Origin: Halopseudomonas pelagia CL-AP6
GTDB taxonomy: Bacteria; Pseudomonadota; Gammaproteobacteria; Pseudomonadales; Pseudomonadaceae
Length of the DNA stretch: 64,000 bases
Reading direction: 5' to 3'
Assembly (NCBI RefSeq): GCF_000410875.1
Contig: NZ_AROI01000003.1
Coordinates: forward strand, 186,001 to 250,000
Part shown: piece by piece, positions 1-10,071 of the stretch
How positions within the stretch are numbered: the stretch's first letter is position 1
Layout: each line of letters opens with the position of its first letter
Translations under genes and position numbers: made by a program
The notes under the pieces: generated by a model
The model's input: the letters and a program-made list of their open reading frames with translations, nothing else
Databases searched by the model: none
Told to the model about the DNA's origin: nothing

Positions 1-2
1 TG

Positions 3-788
3 GCCATCGTCGAGCACACTGATATCAAGCGTCTGCTGCTGACCCAGAAGGCCTATGTAGAAGGTGCCTTCGATCTGGGTCTGTATGCCGCCCGCCTGTT
101 CGATGACACCGAAACCCTGGAAACCGAGGAAGAGCGCCGTACCGCTCTGGAACTACTGGATCTGCTGACGCCAATCGTCAAGTCCTGGCCGTCGGAGTTC
201 TGCCTCAAGGCCAACGAGCACGCCATCCAGATTCTCGGTGGTGCTGGTTACACCCGCGAGTATCCAGTTGAGCAGTACTACCGTGACAACCGCCTGAATC
301 CGATTCATGAGGGCACCCACGGTATCCAGTCACTGGACCTGCTTGGACGCAAGGTAGCAATGAACAACGGCGCCGCGCTCAAGCAGCTTTCCAGCCTGGT
401 TCAGGCTACTTGCCTTCGCGCCAGCGAGTATGACTCGCTGGCGCCACTGCGCGAGCCGTTGGAACAACTGCTTGCGCACATCGGCAAGGTTACCCTGGCG
501 CTGCTCGGCGACATGGGTCAAGGCAAGATCAATCAGGCGCTGGCCAATTCAGCGCTGTATCTGAATGCCTTTGGCCATATGGTCATCGGTTGGCGCTGGC
601 TGGAACAGGCCGTGTGCGCAGAACGCGGCCTGGCCGAAGGCAAGGCCAACGATGCTGCTTTTTATCGCGGCAAGCTACAGGCCGCAAGATTCTTCCTGAC
701 CTGGGAAGTACCGGGCTGCCACCACGCGCTGAGCATTCTGGAAAATCGCGACAACACCTGCCTGGAGATGCAGAACGACTGGTTCTGA
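3..788 (+). CDS. Acyl-CoA dehydrogenase, C-terminal part (partial at window edge)
   Basis: The reading frame is open from the first bases of the window, so only about the last 261 residues of the enzyme are present. The segment with GGAGYTREYPVEQYYRD followed by NPIHEGTHGIQ is the typical C-terminal helical domain of FAD-dependent acyl-CoA dehydrogenases, in which these residues lie near the flavin and substrate. The remaining 150 or so residues match the extra C-terminal domain of the long (about 590-600 residue) bacterial acyl-CoA dehydrogenases and end in CLEMQNDWF. The expected role is the first oxidation of acyl-CoA in fatty acid breakdown. Substrate chain length cannot be judged from this part. 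A clear intrinsic terminator follows the stop codon. Confidence 0.9.
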   Translation, partial: AIVEHTDIKRLLLTQKAYVEGAFDLGLYAARLFDDTETLETEEERRTALELLDLLTPIVKSWPSEFCLKANEHAIQILGGAGYTREYPVEQYYRDNRLNPIHEGTHGIQSLDLLGRKVAMNNGAALKQLSSLVQATCLRASEYDSLAPLREPLEQLLAHIGKVTLALLGDMGQGKINQALANSALYLNAFGHMVIGWRWLEQAVCAERGLAEGKANDAAFYRGKLQAARFFLTWEVPGCHHALSILENRDNTCLEMQNDWF

Positions 789-816
789 ACGTAGCCATTG
801 CGTTGCCGCACGCCAC

Positions 817-845
817 AAAAAGCCGTCCTTTGCGACGGCTTTTTT
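817..845 (+). terminator. Intrinsic terminator after acyl-CoA dehydrogenase gene
   Basis: A 7-bp stem (821-827 with 834-840) and a 6-nt loop are flanked by AAAA and followed by TTTTT. It lies 29 nt after the dehydrogenase stop and is a textbook Rho-independent terminator. Confidence 0.88.
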
Positions 846-1016
846 ATGCCGCCGTTATTATTCCCGCGGCTGTTTTGTCAGCACCTATTCTTTCCTAAAC
901 TTATGTCTTCCTGAGGGTCTTTGTTTGACGGTGTTTGCCTGAAGGTCTGTCAAAGCTGCTTCCCAATATCATCGGGTAAGACTAACCTCTGCTCAGGATC
1001 ATTCTGGAATTTTTTC

Positions 1017-4000
1017 ATGTCGCGTTTTCTTAAACTGCTTTGCTGTGTCCTGCTACTGGGGCAATGGGCCTTCGCCAGCCACGCCGTCGCCCAGTCGGAG
1101 ATTGAGCAGGCGATCGAAGCCTTGCAGGCCGAGATCAAAACCCTGGCCGAGGGCAACCAGTCAGATGCGGAAAAGCGTGAATTCCAGGAAGCCTACCAGA
1201 ACACGCTGATCTTCCTGGAGCGTAGCCAGAAGCTCGCTCGGGACACCACCAAGCTTGAACAGGAGCTGCAGCAGGCTCCGGAAAAAATACGCGCCGCACG
1301 GCAACAGATACAGAACCTGCGGGTGCAGGACTCCGATAGCGTACGCCGCAGTTTTGCCAGCCAGAATCTTGGATCCCTGGAGGACCTGCTGGGCGAAAAG
1401 GTCGGACAGATGTTCGCCTGGCAGAATGACCTGACCAGCGTCAACAGTGACTTGATTGCAGCGCAGACCCGTCCTGAACGCACCCAAGCGCAAGTATCGG
1501 AAAACCAGACTCGCGAACAGGCTATCGCCGAGCAGATACGTATATTGCAGCGTCAACCGGATACCCGCATCAATCAGGCCAACCTGCGCAGGCTGACTGC
1601 CGAACAGGAAAGCCTGCAACTGAGCAACCGTTTCATGCGCCAGCAGTTGAACGCCAACAGCCTGCTGCAAGACCTGGCCACCCAGAAACGCGACCTGCTC
1701 AAACAACAGATCGATAATATCGAGCACGAAGTCAGTATTCTGCAGGAAGTCATCAACGAGAAGCGGCGCAGCCAGTCCGAACAGACGGTCAGTGAGGTTA
1801 CCGAAGCGCTGGAAACCACCGAAAACGAACTACTGCGCGAACAAGGTGGCCTGAATCAACGCCTCAGCGAAGAGCTGCTTGCTGCCACCACGCGCGTCGG
1901 CGAGTTGACCCGTCAGAATATCCAGACACTGCAACAGATCGAAAGCATGAACCAGATTGACCGCGCGCTGGAACAGCAGATCGATGTGCTGGAAGGCAGC
2001 GTACTGCTTTCGCGAATACTCCATCAGCAAAAGCGCGCGCTACCCAATGTCCGACTGGATGATAGCGTTGCCGATCAGATCGCTGACTTGCGTTTGCGCC
2101 AATTTGAACTCAACAGCCTGCGTGACGAACTGGGCAGGCCCCAGGCCTATCTGAACAAACTACTAGGGCGGCTTCCCGAGGACCTGCGGGAAAACCTGCG
2201 CGACGACATGCAGTTGGTGATCGATAGCCGAATCAATCTGGTTGATCAACTCAGCAGCAACATCAACAACCTGCTTAGCCAGGCTATCACCCTGCAGATC
2301 AACCAGCGTCAGTTGCGGCAACTGAGTGGCGACCTCAGACGCACTATTGATGACCAATTGTTCTGGGTCGCCAGCAACCGGCCGATAGACCGTGCCTGGG
2401 TCATGTCCTTCGGTGAACAGGCAAAAAAACAGTTCAACGAAATGCAACTGGTCATCCATATTAAACACGCGTTCAGCGCGTTGAAGGACAAGTGGCCCTG
2501 GCTACTGTTGCTGGCAGCACTGGTGGCTGTGCATACCGGGTACCGCAACAGAATCAAACAGAGGCTGTTCACCCTGAATGAAGATGTCGGCCATTTCCGA
2601 CGTGACACCGTGTCCCACACGCCCAAGGCCATCGCGCTCAGCGCATTGAGCGTGCTGCCTGTACCCGTTGTCTTGGCGGCGCTAGGCCTGTTGCTGAGCC
2701 GCAGCGAGGAGACAGGCGTGCCGGTCATCGGCGCCGCACTACTAAAACTGTCTATCGCCTGGTTCATTCTGCATCTGCTGTATCGGGTATTGGATCCCAA
2801 GGGTATCGCCGTCCGGCACTTCCGCTGGGAAGCCGACCTTGTGCACCGCCTGCATCGATTGACCCGCAATCTCGCCTGGATCATGCTGCCGGTGGTATTG
2901 ATCATCAGTCTGAATGCGGAAATACCCGAACAGCAGGCCAACGATGTGGTCGGGCGACTCCTGATGATGGCCGGCATGCTGTTACTCTGCGTATTGCTGG
3001 GCCGCATGATGTGGCGCAGCGAACCGCTCTACAACTCTCGAGTACTGCATTTCACCGCGTTACTGGTACTGACTCTGACACCACTGGCACTCGCCGGCAT
3101 GACTTACTGGGGTTATCACTACACCTCGACAAAGCTAGCCGACCGTTTTATCGACACGCTTTACCTGATTGTATTGTGGATGTTGGTAGAGGGCACCGTG
3201 GTCCGCAATCTGAGTGTGGCCGGCCGCAAGCTGGCCTATCAGCGGGCGATGGCCAAGCGCGAGGCCGCACAAAGCCGCGATGGCCATGACAATGAAGCCG
3301 GGATCGAAATCCCGGAGATGAATATCCAGCAGATCAATCAACAATCACTGCGACTGACCAAACTGGGCATTCTGATGCTGTTTGGTGTGCTGGTGTATTT
3401 CGTCTGGTCGGATCTGATCAGTGCGGCTTACTATCTGGAGTCGATCACCCTGTGGGAGTACGCCAGCGGCACGCCGGAGAATCCTTCGACCACGGCGATG
3501 ACCGCCAGTGATGTATTGGGCGCATTGCTGATCGTCGCCTTTACGGTGACCCTGGCACGTAACCTACCCGGCCTGCTGGAAATTCTCGTGCTGTCGCGTA
3601 TGCGACTGGAACAGGGCAGCAGCTACGCTATCACCACGCTGATGAGCTACATCATTGTCAGTATCGGCATAATCAGTGGTCTTTCAGCGCTGGGGGTCAG
3701 TTGGGACAAGCTGCAATGGCTGGTGGCGGCGCTCAGTGTCGGCCTGGGCTTTGGTCTGCAGGAAATCTTTGCCAACTTCGTGTCTGGCCTGATCATCCTG
3801 TTTGAAAAACCGATCCGTATTGGCGACGTGGTGACCATCGGCGAGCTGTCCGGCACAGTCAACCGGATCCGAATTCGCGCCACCACCATCACCGATTTTG
3901 ACCGCAAGGAAATTATCGTTCCGAACAAGACATTTGTAACCGACCACCTGATTAACTGGTCGCTCTCGGACACCATCACCCGGGTGATTATCAAGGTTGG

Positions 4001-4364
4001 CGTGGCCTATGGCTCCGACCTGGCGAAAACCAAGGAACTGTTGATGCAGGCGGCAACCAGCAATCCGCGGGTCTTGAAGGACCCCGAGCCGCTGGTGCTG
4101 TTTCTCAACTTCGGTGACAGCACGCTCGACCACGAATTACGCATTCATGTACGCGAACTGATCGACCGCAATATGGCTATCGACGAAATCAACCGGGAGG
4201 TTGACCGGTTGTTCGACGAGAACGACATTGAGATCGCCTTCCGTCAGTTGGATGTCAATCTGCGCACCAGCTCAGGAGTAGAGAAGCTGATTTCCAGCCA
4301 CATGCTCGACGAACCGCCGCCAGAGCCTGATGCCCCTAAACCCGACAGCCCTGCTTCACTTTAA
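1017..4364 (+). CDS. mscK: Large mechanosensitive channel MscK (KefA)
   Basis: A 1115-residue MscS-superfamily channel that opens on membrane tension to release solutes during hypo-osmotic shock; E. coli MscK is about 1120 residues. I chose the ATG at 1017 because it gives a signal peptide (MSRFLKLLCCVLLLG...AVAQ). An upstream TTG at 921 would add 32 unlikely residues. Residues of about 30-480 form a glutamine-rich periplasmic coiled-coil region, followed by about ten membrane segments. The pore helix starts near residue 900 (SVGLGFGLQEIFANF), then FEKPIRIGD and the MscS beta and alpha/beta domains. The N-terminal region resembles KefA more than the paralogue YjeP (MscM). It stands alone on the plus strand, and a weak hairpin (4380-4403) follows it. 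Confidence 0.9.
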   Translation: MSRFLKLLCCVLLLGQWAFASHAVAQSEIEQAIEALQAEIKTLAEGNQSDAEKREFQEAYQNTLIFLERSQKLARDTTKLEQELQQAPEKIRAARQQIQNLRVQDSDSVRRSFASQNLGSLEDLLGEKVGQMFAWQNDLTSVNSDLIAAQTRPERTQAQVSENQTREQAIAEQIRILQRQPDTRINQANLRRLTAEQESLQLSNRFMRQQLNANSLLQDLATQKRDLLKQQIDNIEHEVSILQEVINEKRRSQSEQTVSEVTEALETTENELLREQGGLNQRLSEELLAATTRVGELTRQNIQTLQQIESMNQIDRALEQQIDVLEGSVLLSRILHQQKRALPNVRLDDSVADQIADLRLRQFELNSLRDELGRPQAYLNKLLGRLPEDLRENLRDDMQLVIDSRINLVDQLSSNINNLLSQAITLQINQRQLRQLSGDLRRTIDDQLFWVASNRPIDRAWVMSFGEQAKKQFNEMQLVIHIKHAFSALKDKWPWLLLLAALVAVHTGYRNRIKQRLFTLNEDVGHFRRDTVSHTPKAIALSALSVLPVPVVLAALGLLLSRSEETGVPVIGAALLKLSIAWFILHLLYRVLDPKGIAVRHFRWEADLVHRLHRLTRNLAWIMLPVVLIISLNAEIPEQQANDVVGRLLMMAGMLLLCVLLGRMMWRSEPLYNSRVLHFTALLVLTLTPLALAGMTYWGYHYTSTKLADRFIDTLYLIVLWMLVEGTVVRNLSVAGRKLAYQRAMAKREAAQSRDGHDNEAGIEIPEMNIQQINQQSLRLTKLGILMLFGVLVYFVWSDLISAAYYLESITLWEYASGTPENPSTTAMTASDVLGALLIVAFTVTLARNLPGLLEILVLSRMRLEQGSSYAITTLMSYIIVSIGIISGLSALGVSWDKLQWLVAALSVGLGFGLQEIFANFVSGLIILFEKPIRIGDVVTIGELSGTVNRIRIRATTITDFDRKEIIVPNKTFVTDHLINWSLSDTITRVIIKVGVAYGSDLAKTKELLMQAATSNPRVLKDPEPLVLFLNFGDSTLDHELRIHVRELIDRNMAIDEINREVDRLFDENDIEIAFRQLDVNLRTSSGVEKLISSHMLDEPPPEPDAPKPDSPASL

Positions 4365-4468
4365 CGCTGCCAGGGCACTGCGCCGGGGCTCAGCTTCCGG
4401 CGCTTGATGCGGCCTGACGAATAGCCGCACAATATCTGCCTTCAATGACCACCCGAGTAAGCCGTCCC

Positions 4469-5035
4469 ATGCCCAGAGCCGCCGAACTGAAAAAAGGCCA
4501 GATCGTTCAGATCAACAGCCAACCGTATATCGTGTCGCACATCGAAGTGAAAAGCCCTTCATCGCGCAGCGGCACGACCTTGTACAAAGTCCGCTTCAAT
4601 CATGTGCAAACCAAGCAGAAACTCGATCAGAGCCTGACTGGCGATGACATGCTCGCCTCTATCGACTTTCAGAAGCGTGCGGTGCAACTCCTGTATCTGG
4701 ACGCCGACGGCTATACCTTCATGGATAATGAGGATTTCAGCCAGTACACACTGACCGCCGATCAGCTTGAAGAGCAGATTCCCTACCTGCACGACGGCAT
4801 CACTGGGTTGTACGGCCTGATTGTTGAAGGCAACTTGGTTGGCGTGGAGTTGCCTGCGGTAGTCGAAATGCCGATCGAAGAAACCCCTCCAGCGATCAAA
4901 GGCTCCTCCGCCAGCGCCCGCACCAAGACCGCCCGTTTCGCTACCGGCCTGGAAATCCAGATCCCTGAATACCTGGAAACCGGCGAGAAGCTACGCATCA
5001 ATACCGAAACCGGCAAATTTATGTCGCGCGCCTAA
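4469..5035 (+). CDS. efpL: Elongation factor P-like protein EfpL (YeiP)
   Basis: A 188-residue EF-P paralogue, close to E. coli YeiP/EfpL (about 190 residues), recently described as relieving ribosome stalling at proline and other difficult motifs. All three domains are present: the KOW-like N-terminus (MPRAAELKKGQ), the OB domain with FMDNEDFSQYT, and the C-terminal OB domain with GSSASARTKTARFATGL and VPEYL-like IPEYLETGEK. The tip of the N-terminal loop reads SPSSRSG, with Arg33 where EF-P proteins carry a modified lysine or rhamnosylated arginine. The start was set by homology to MPRA...; an in-frame ATG at 4445 would add eight residues and neither start has a strong ribosome binding site. 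Confidence 0.9.
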   Translation: MPRAAELKKGQIVQINSQPYIVSHIEVKSPSSRSGTTLYKVRFNHVQTKQKLDQSLTGDDMLASIDFQKRAVQLLYLDADGYTFMDNEDFSQYTLTADQLEEQIPYLHDGITGLYGLIVEGNLVGVELPAVVEMPIEETPPAIKGSSASARTKTARFATGLEIQIPEYLETGEKLRINTETGKFMSRA

Positions 5036-5136
5036 GGGCGCACTTCACTGCCAAGACATATCGGCAGAAAGAAGCAGCCCTTACTTGCACGAACAGCTTG
5101 CCGCTTGAAGCCCCATCCAAGGAGTAAATCAGCGCT

Positions 5137-5793
5137 ATGACCGCCCCCTATATCATCTCCCCCACTGCCCCTGCCGACGCCTGCGTGATCTGGTTGCACG
5201 GCCTGGGGGCTGATCGTTTTGATTTCGTCCCGGTCGTCGAGGCCCTGGCATTGCCCCAACACCACGCCGTACGCTTTATCTTCCCCCAGGCGCCAACTCG
5301 CCCGGTGACCATCAACGGCGGTTTGCCGATGCCCAGCTGGTATGACATTCTTGGCATGGCACCGGCGCGTGCGATCAGCCACGAACAGATGCAGACCTCA
5401 GCGGACATGGTTATCAGCTTGATCAATGAACAAATCGCTGCAGGCGTGCCGATAGAACGCATCATTCTTGCCGGTTTTTCCCAAGGAGGAGCGGTGGTAC
5501 TGCACGCCGCTATGCAAAGTCATCTGCCCTTGGGTGGCGTGATGGCGCTGTCGACTTATGGGCCCACTCTGGACACCTTGGTCGAGGGAGAATCCGTGAG
5601 GCCGCTGGCGATCTTCTGCGCCCATGGCCAGCACGACGAGATGGTGAAAACCAACCTGGGCCGCCAAGCCCATGACCTGCTGCAAGCCGCAGGTCACCAG
5701 GTGGAATGGCATGACTACCCCATGGGTCATGAAGTCTGCCCGGAAGAAATTGCCGACATTCGTCAATGGCTGGTTGCACGCCTGGGACTCTAG
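5137..5793 (+). CDS. Carboxylesterase / acyl-protein thioesterase-like alpha/beta hydrolase
   Basis: A 218-residue serine hydrolase of the phospholipase/carboxylesterase family (Pseudomonas EstB, human APT1-like). The oxyanion region WLHGLGAD is near residue 20. The nucleophile motif GFSQGGA is near residue 113, Asp sits in the GQHDEMV region (about 168) and His in MGHEVCPEE (about 199), which makes a complete catalytic triad. No signal peptide is visible, so it should be cytosolic. It would hydrolyse short-chain esters or thioesters; the natural substrate is unknown. An AAGGAG ribosome site precedes the ATG. It is probably transcribed alone between efpL and the helicase gene. Confidence 0.9.
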   Translation: MTAPYIISPTAPADACVIWLHGLGADRFDFVPVVEALALPQHHAVRFIFPQAPTRPVTINGGLPMPSWYDILGMAPARAISHEQMQTSADMVISLINEQIAAGVPIERIILAGFSQGGAVVLHAAMQSHLPLGGVMALSTYGPTLDTLVEGESVRPLAIFCAHGQHDEMVKTNLGRQAHDLLQAAGHQVEWHDYPMGHEVCPEEIADIRQWLVARLGL

Positions 5794-5900
5794 CCCCAGC
5801 ACCCTGAGCGGATTGATCAAAAATTAACCGGTCAGGGCTTCGCGAAAACAAAACGTTGCAGTACACTGCTGGGTGATTATCCATTTGCCCACACTGAGAG

Positions 5901-7448
5901 ATGCCTGTGCTCAAAGCACTGAAAAGTCTGTTCAAGCCGCAAGACAAGCCACAAGCCCAGCCGCAGTCAGCTACGCCTAGCCCACGCAAAAGCCCTGCCG
6001 CTGAGGCCAAAAGAAGCCCGTCTGACGCCGCAAACAGCGCCGCTACTAATAGCCGACCCGCGCCCAAGCAGAGGCCACGCAGAGACAAGCCCGTGGTAAA
6101 GCCAGCCGCGCCAGTAACCCCCTGGTCACGCGGGGACTTTCTTGTCGAGCCAGCTGAGGGAAAAACCCGCTTTCATGATTTCGACCTGCCCGACAGCCTG
6201 ATGCGTGCCATCCAGGACCAGTGTTTCAGCTACTGTACGCCGATTCAGGCACAGGTGTTGGGCAGCACGCTCAAGGGTCAGGACGCCATAGGCCGAGCCC
6301 AGACCGGTACCGGCAAAACGGCTGCGTTTCTGATCTCCACTATTACCCAGCTACTGGAAACGCCGCCGCCGGATGAGCGCTTCATGGGTGAACCCCGCGC
6401 GCTGATTATTGCGCCCACGCGCGAGCTGGTAATGCAAATTGCCAATGATGCAGTAGGCCTGACCAAGTACTGCCCACTGAATGTGATGGCCTTTGTTGGC
6501 GGCATGGATTTCGACAAGCAGATCAAACAACTGGAAAAACAGCACTGCGACATCCTGGTCGCGACGCCGGGCCGGCTGCTGGATTTCTGTAACCGCGGTG
6601 AAGTGCATCTGGATTTGATCGAGGTACTGATTCTGGATGAGGCCGATCGCATGCTGGATATGGGCTTTATCCCCCAGGTGCGCCAAATTATCCGCCAAAC
6701 GCCGCGCAAGGGTGATCGCCAAACCCTGCTGTTTTCTGCGACCTTCAGCGACGACGTGATGAACCTGTCCCAGCAATGGACCCAGGATCCGGCCATCGTC
6801 GAAATCGAACCCGAGCGTGCCGCCTCGGAAAACGTCGACCAGCAGGTTTACGCCGTTACCGGTAGCGACAAGTACAAGCTGCTGTATAACCTGATTACGC
6901 AGCTTGATCTGACCCGGGTGATGGTCTTTGCCAACCGCAAGGATCAGGTAAGACGCATTCAGGAGAGACTGGTACGCGATGGTATCAATGCCGCCCAGTT
7001 GTCCGGAGATGTGCCGCAAAACAAGCGGGTGAAGACATTGGACAGTTTTAAGGACGGTAGCCTGCGGGTGCTGGTAGCCACTGATGTTGCCGGCCGCGGC
7101 ATTCACGTCGACGGCATCAGCCACGTGATCAACTACACCTTGCCGGATGACCCCGAAGACTACGTACACCGCATCGGCCGGACCGGCCGGGCCGGCGCAA
7201 AAGGCACCTCGATCAGCTTTGCCTGCGAGGATGACGCCTTCCAGATCCCCCCTATCGAAGTGCTGCTGGGCAACAAGCTAGTGTGTATCCCACCGGAGAT
7301 GCATCTGCTTAAAGCTCTGCCCCAGCGCCACCAGAGCGCCGAAGAAAAAGCCGCCAGCGATGCCAACGAAGCCGAACAGGCGGCAGCGGCAGCAGCCAAC
7401 AAGAAGCGCGCAAGTGGGCGTGATGGGCAACGGGGAAACCGGCGGTAA
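5901..7448 (+). CDS. rhlB: DEAD-box ATP-dependent RNA helicase, RhlB type
   Basis: A 515-residue DEAD-box helicase. After a basic, low-complexity N-terminal extension of about 85 residues rich in Pro, Gln, Ala and Lys come the Q motif, motif I AQTGTGKT (near residue 133), [20 protein letters not shown] (near 246), SAT, and in the second RecA domain [14 protein letters not shown] and [10 protein letters not shown]. The C-terminal tail is again basic and Ala-rich. This arrangement fits Pseudomonas RhlB, an RNA-unwinding partner in mRNA decay. The N-terminal extension makes it longer than the E. coli protein (421 residues). RhlE/SrmB-type helicases are close relatives, so the exact orthology is likely but not certain. 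Confidence 0.85.
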   Translation: MPVLKALKSLFKPQDKPQAQPQSATPSPRKSPAAEAKRSPSDAANSAATNSRPAPKQRPRRDKPVVKPAAPVTPWSRGDFLVEPAEGKTRFHDFDLPDSLMRAIQDQCFSYCTPIQAQVLGSTLKGQDAIGRAQTGTGKTAAFLISTITQLLETPPPDERFMGEPRALIIAPTRELVMQIANDAVGLTKYCPLNVMAFVGGMDFDKQIKQLEKQHCDILVATPGRLLDFCNRGEVHLDLIEVLILDEADRMLDMGFIPQVRQIIRQTPRKGDRQTLLFSATFSDDVMNLSQQWTQDPAIVEIEPERAASENVDQQVYAVTGSDKYKLLYNLITQLDLTRVMVFANRKDQVRRIQERLVRDGINAAQLSGDVPQNKRVKTLDSFKDGSLRVLVATDVAGRGIHVDGISHVINYTLPDDPEDYVHRIGRTGRAGAKGTSISFACEDDAFQIPPIEVLLGNKLVCIPPEMHLLKALPQRHQSAEEKAASDANEAEQAAAAAANKKRASGRDGQRGNRR

Positions 7449-7715
7449 CAGCGCGTTTCATCTCACCGGGCCAATGACTATAACGTGGTTTTTTGGCCCC
7501 TGAACATGCCCGTTCGTCGCTTGTACACTTTATTTTCAATTTGGCTTTTTTGCGCTTGTGATGGTCATTTGAACTGCGCTATATATCGGTCAACCGACCG
7601 AAACCCCAAGGTGATCCCCTGATACCTGAAGGCCTTCCGAGTCGGCCCGGACTGCCAGACGCAGCTCAAGCGCCTGATACAGTCTCGTATAACGGCACTT
7701 GCGAGGTAACTGCAA

Positions 7716-9098
7716 ATGGAAGCGTGCGGACCGACACGACATACTTTCTATGTTCTCGATACCAACGTCCTCATCCACGATCCCAACGCGCTGCTGAACT
7801 TTGAAGAACACCACGTCATCATCCCGATGACCGTTCTGGAAGAACTCGATAAACTCAAATCCGGAAAAGCCAGCACAGCTGCCGATTGCCGGCAGGCGAT
7901 CAGGCTGATTGACAAAACCCTCGCCGATGCGCCCCCTGATCAGGTAGAAAAAGGCGTTCCTATTCAACGCGGCAAGCTAGGCCCAAATGGCACCCTGGCG
8001 ATTCTGATGGACAAGACGCCGATTCCCGCCCACTGCCTGCCCAACGACCTGAACGACAACAAGATCATCAACCAGCTCTGCCAACTGCAACACAAGTACC
8101 CCGATTCACGCGTAGCACTGGTGTCCAAAGACATCAACATGCGCCTGAAAGCGCGGGCCTGCGGGATTGATGCAGAGGATTACCAGACCGACCAGCTACT
8201 CGACGACATTTCATTGCTGGCCCGCGGATACCATCAGGTTGAAGGCTCTTTCTGGGATCGCGTCAAACGCGTGGAAACCCATCAGCGGCTGGGCAAGACC
8301 GTGCATGACGTGCAACTGATCGACAACCTGCCAGCTTTGCATATCAATGATTTCATCATTGATGACCAGGGTTTTATCGGCTGGGTCAAATCGATTGAGG
8401 GCGACCATCTGAGCCTGCGTGACCTGCATCAAGAACCGCTGATGCACCAGGAAGCCTGGGGCTTGCGGCCTAGGGACGTATTCCAGTCGCTGGCCATGTA
8501 TGCGCTACTCGACCCAGATATTCACCTGGTCAACCTGACCGGCGCCGCCGGATCGGGCAAAACCATTCTGGCCCTGGCTGCGGCCATCGAACAGACCATG
8601 GTCAGCAAGACCTACCGACGCATCATTGCCACCCGCAGCACCCAGGGCCTGGATGAAGACATCGGCTTTCTGCCGGGTACTGAGGCGGAAAAAATGGAGC
8701 CCTGGCTGGGCGCGATCACCGACAACCTCGAAGCCCTGCATATGGATGACGAGTGTACCCACGGCAGCGTGGATTACATTCTCGACCGCGTTCCGTTGCA
8801 GTTCAAATCGCTCAACTACATTCGCGGGCGCAGTTTTCAGCAGAGCTTTATCCTGATCGACGAAAGCCAGAACCTTACACCCCACCAAATCAAGACCATC
8901 ATCACCCGCGCGGGTAGCGGCTCGAAAGTAGTCTGCCTGGGCAACCTGGCGCAGATCGACACGCCTTACCTGAATGCCACCAGCTCAGGCCTGACTTACC
9001 TGACCGAATGCTTTAAGGACTTTCCCCACGGCGTGCATATCCACCTGCAAGGCGTGCCCCGTTCAATATTGGCGGAGTACGCCGAAACCCACCTTTAG
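7716..9098 (+). CDS. PIN domain-PhoH family ATPase (PhoH2/YlaK-like)
   Basis: A 460-residue two-domain protein. An N-terminal PIN nuclease domain (about 10-150) shows the acidic sites LDTNVLIHDP, LEELDKLK and VSKDINMRLKA. A C-terminal PhoH P-loop ATPase domain (about 235-455) carries Walker A GAAGSGKT near residue 276 and Walker B LIDESQN near 379. The PIN-PhoH architecture is that of PhoH2 proteins, for which RNA helicase and ribonuclease activity has been reported. The cellular role in pseudomonads is unclear. It is well separated from neighbours (267 bp upstream). A 16-bp inverted repeat lies just after the stop codon. Confidence 0.9.
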   Translation: MEACGPTRHTFYVLDTNVLIHDPNALLNFEEHHVIIPMTVLEELDKLKSGKASTAADCRQAIRLIDKTLADAPPDQVEKGVPIQRGKLGPNGTLAILMDKTPIPAHCLPNDLNDNKIINQLCQLQHKYPDSRVALVSKDINMRLKARACGIDAEDYQTDQLLDDISLLARGYHQVEGSFWDRVKRVETHQRLGKTVHDVQLIDNLPALHINDFIIDDQGFIGWVKSIEGDHLSLRDLHQEPLMHQEAWGLRPRDVFQSLAMYALLDPDIHLVNLTGAAGSGKTILALAAAIEQTMVSKTYRRIIATRSTQGLDEDIGFLPGTEAEKMEPWLGAITDNLEALHMDDECTHGSVDYILDRVPLQFKSLNYIRGRSFQQSFILIDESQNLTPHQIKTIITRAGSGSKVVCLGNLAQIDTPYLNATSSGLTYLTECFKDFPHGVHIHLQGVPRSILAEYAETHL

Positions 9099-9117
9099 AA
9101 GCGGCATGCAGAGCGCT

Positions 9118-9163
9118 TTCTGGTTGTCCTGAGTCAAGCATCACTGCCTCAGGACAACCAGAA
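9118..9163. repeat. Perfect 16-bp inverted repeat after the phoH-like gene
   Basis: The arms 9118-9133 and 9148-9163 are perfect reverse complements (TTCTGGTTGTCCTGAG and its complement) with a 14-nt spacer. There is no T-run on either side, so it is not a standard intrinsic terminator. It may form an mRNA 3'-end hairpin for the phoH-like transcript or be a protein-binding site. Confidence 0.6.
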
Positions 9164-9284
9164 GCTTCTGCCGCTCTCGGCCCGCTTGTAGCTTGGAACT
9201 ATTAGCTATACCTATCACCCCAATGCAGAGCACGCCACAGACCAATCCGGCATAATAGCGTCCAGTCATATACGGAGGTTTTTT

Positions 9285-10061
9285 ATGCTGTTGGTTATTT
9301 CGCCCGCCAAAACCCTTGATTACGAAACAGCCCCGGTTACCAGCACCCATACCAAGCCGCGTTTTCTCGAACACAGCCGCGAGCTGATCGACATCCTCCA
9401 GGAGAAGTCGCCACAAGATATCGCCGAGCTGATGTCCTTGTCCGACAAGCTGGCTAGCCTGAACGTAGCGCGCTATGGCAGTTGGAGCGACAAGTTCACC
9501 AAGACCAACAGCAAGCAGGCGGTGCTCGCTTTCAAGGGTGATGTGTATACCGGCTTGGCCGCGGAAGACTTTACTGAAGATGACTTTGCCTTTGCCCAGC
9601 AGCATCTGCGCATGCTTTCAGGCCTGTACGGCCTGTTGCGCCCGCTGGATCTGATGCAGCCCTATCGATTGGAAATGGGCACCAAGCTGGCTAATACCCG
9701 CGGCAAGGATCTCTACAGCTTCTGGGGTGAACACATCAGTGAGTGGCTGAACAAGGATCTGAAAAAGCAGGGGGACGACGTATTGTTGAACCTGGCCTCT
9801 CAGGAGTACTTCGGCGCAGTGAAACCCAAGGCATTGAAGGCGCGGGTGATCGATACCGTATTCAAAGACCAGAAAAACGGCCAATACAAGATCATCAGTT
9901 TCTACGCCAAGAAAGCGCGCGGCCTTATGGCCCGGTACGTGATCAAGGACCGCATCACCGATCCCGAGCAGTTGAAGGATTTTGATCTGGACGGCTACCG
10001 CTTCGACCCAGCCAGCTCATCAGAAGACAAGCTGGTGTTCTTGCGCGAAGAGCGCAACTAA
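9285..10061 (+). CDS. yaaA: Peroxide stress protein YaaA
   Basis: A 258-residue protein of the YaaA/DUF328 family, which in E. coli limits intracellular free iron during hydrogen peroxide stress and has a DNA-binding fold. It opens with the family signature [13 protein letters not shown] and contains [22 protein letters not shown] and the terminal [13 protein letters not shown] region, all strongly conserved. The length is normal. A strong ribosome site (GGAGG, 7 nt from ATG) supports the start. It is convergent with the aldolase gene, with only a 10-nt gap between stops. Confidence 0.95.
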   Translation: MLLVISPAKTLDYETAPVTSTHTKPRFLEHSRELIDILQEKSPQDIAELMSLSDKLASLNVARYGSWSDKFTKTNSKQAVLAFKGDVYTGLAAEDFTEDDFAFAQQHLRMLSGLYGLLRPLDLMQPYRLEMGTKLANTRGKDLYSFWGEHISEWLNKDLKKQGDDVLLNLASQEYFGAVKPKALKARVIDTVFKDQKNGQYKIISFYAKKARGLMARYVIKDRITDPEQLKDFDLDGYRFDPASSSEDKLVFLREERN

Positions 10062-10071
10062 GCCTCAGCTT

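Noticed and set aside
921-1016. TTG at 921 as the mscK start
   Set aside because: It would place 32 extra residues before a clean signal peptide that begins at the ATG at 1017.
2309-3007. 232-residue antisense frame in mscK
   Set aside because: A shadow of the membrane-segment coding region, with no start signal.
7480-7715. Terminator or riboswitch before the phoH-like gene
   Set aside because: Only a weak GGGCCA/TGGCCC pair and a short TCGGTCAACCGA palindrome were found; no convincing structure.
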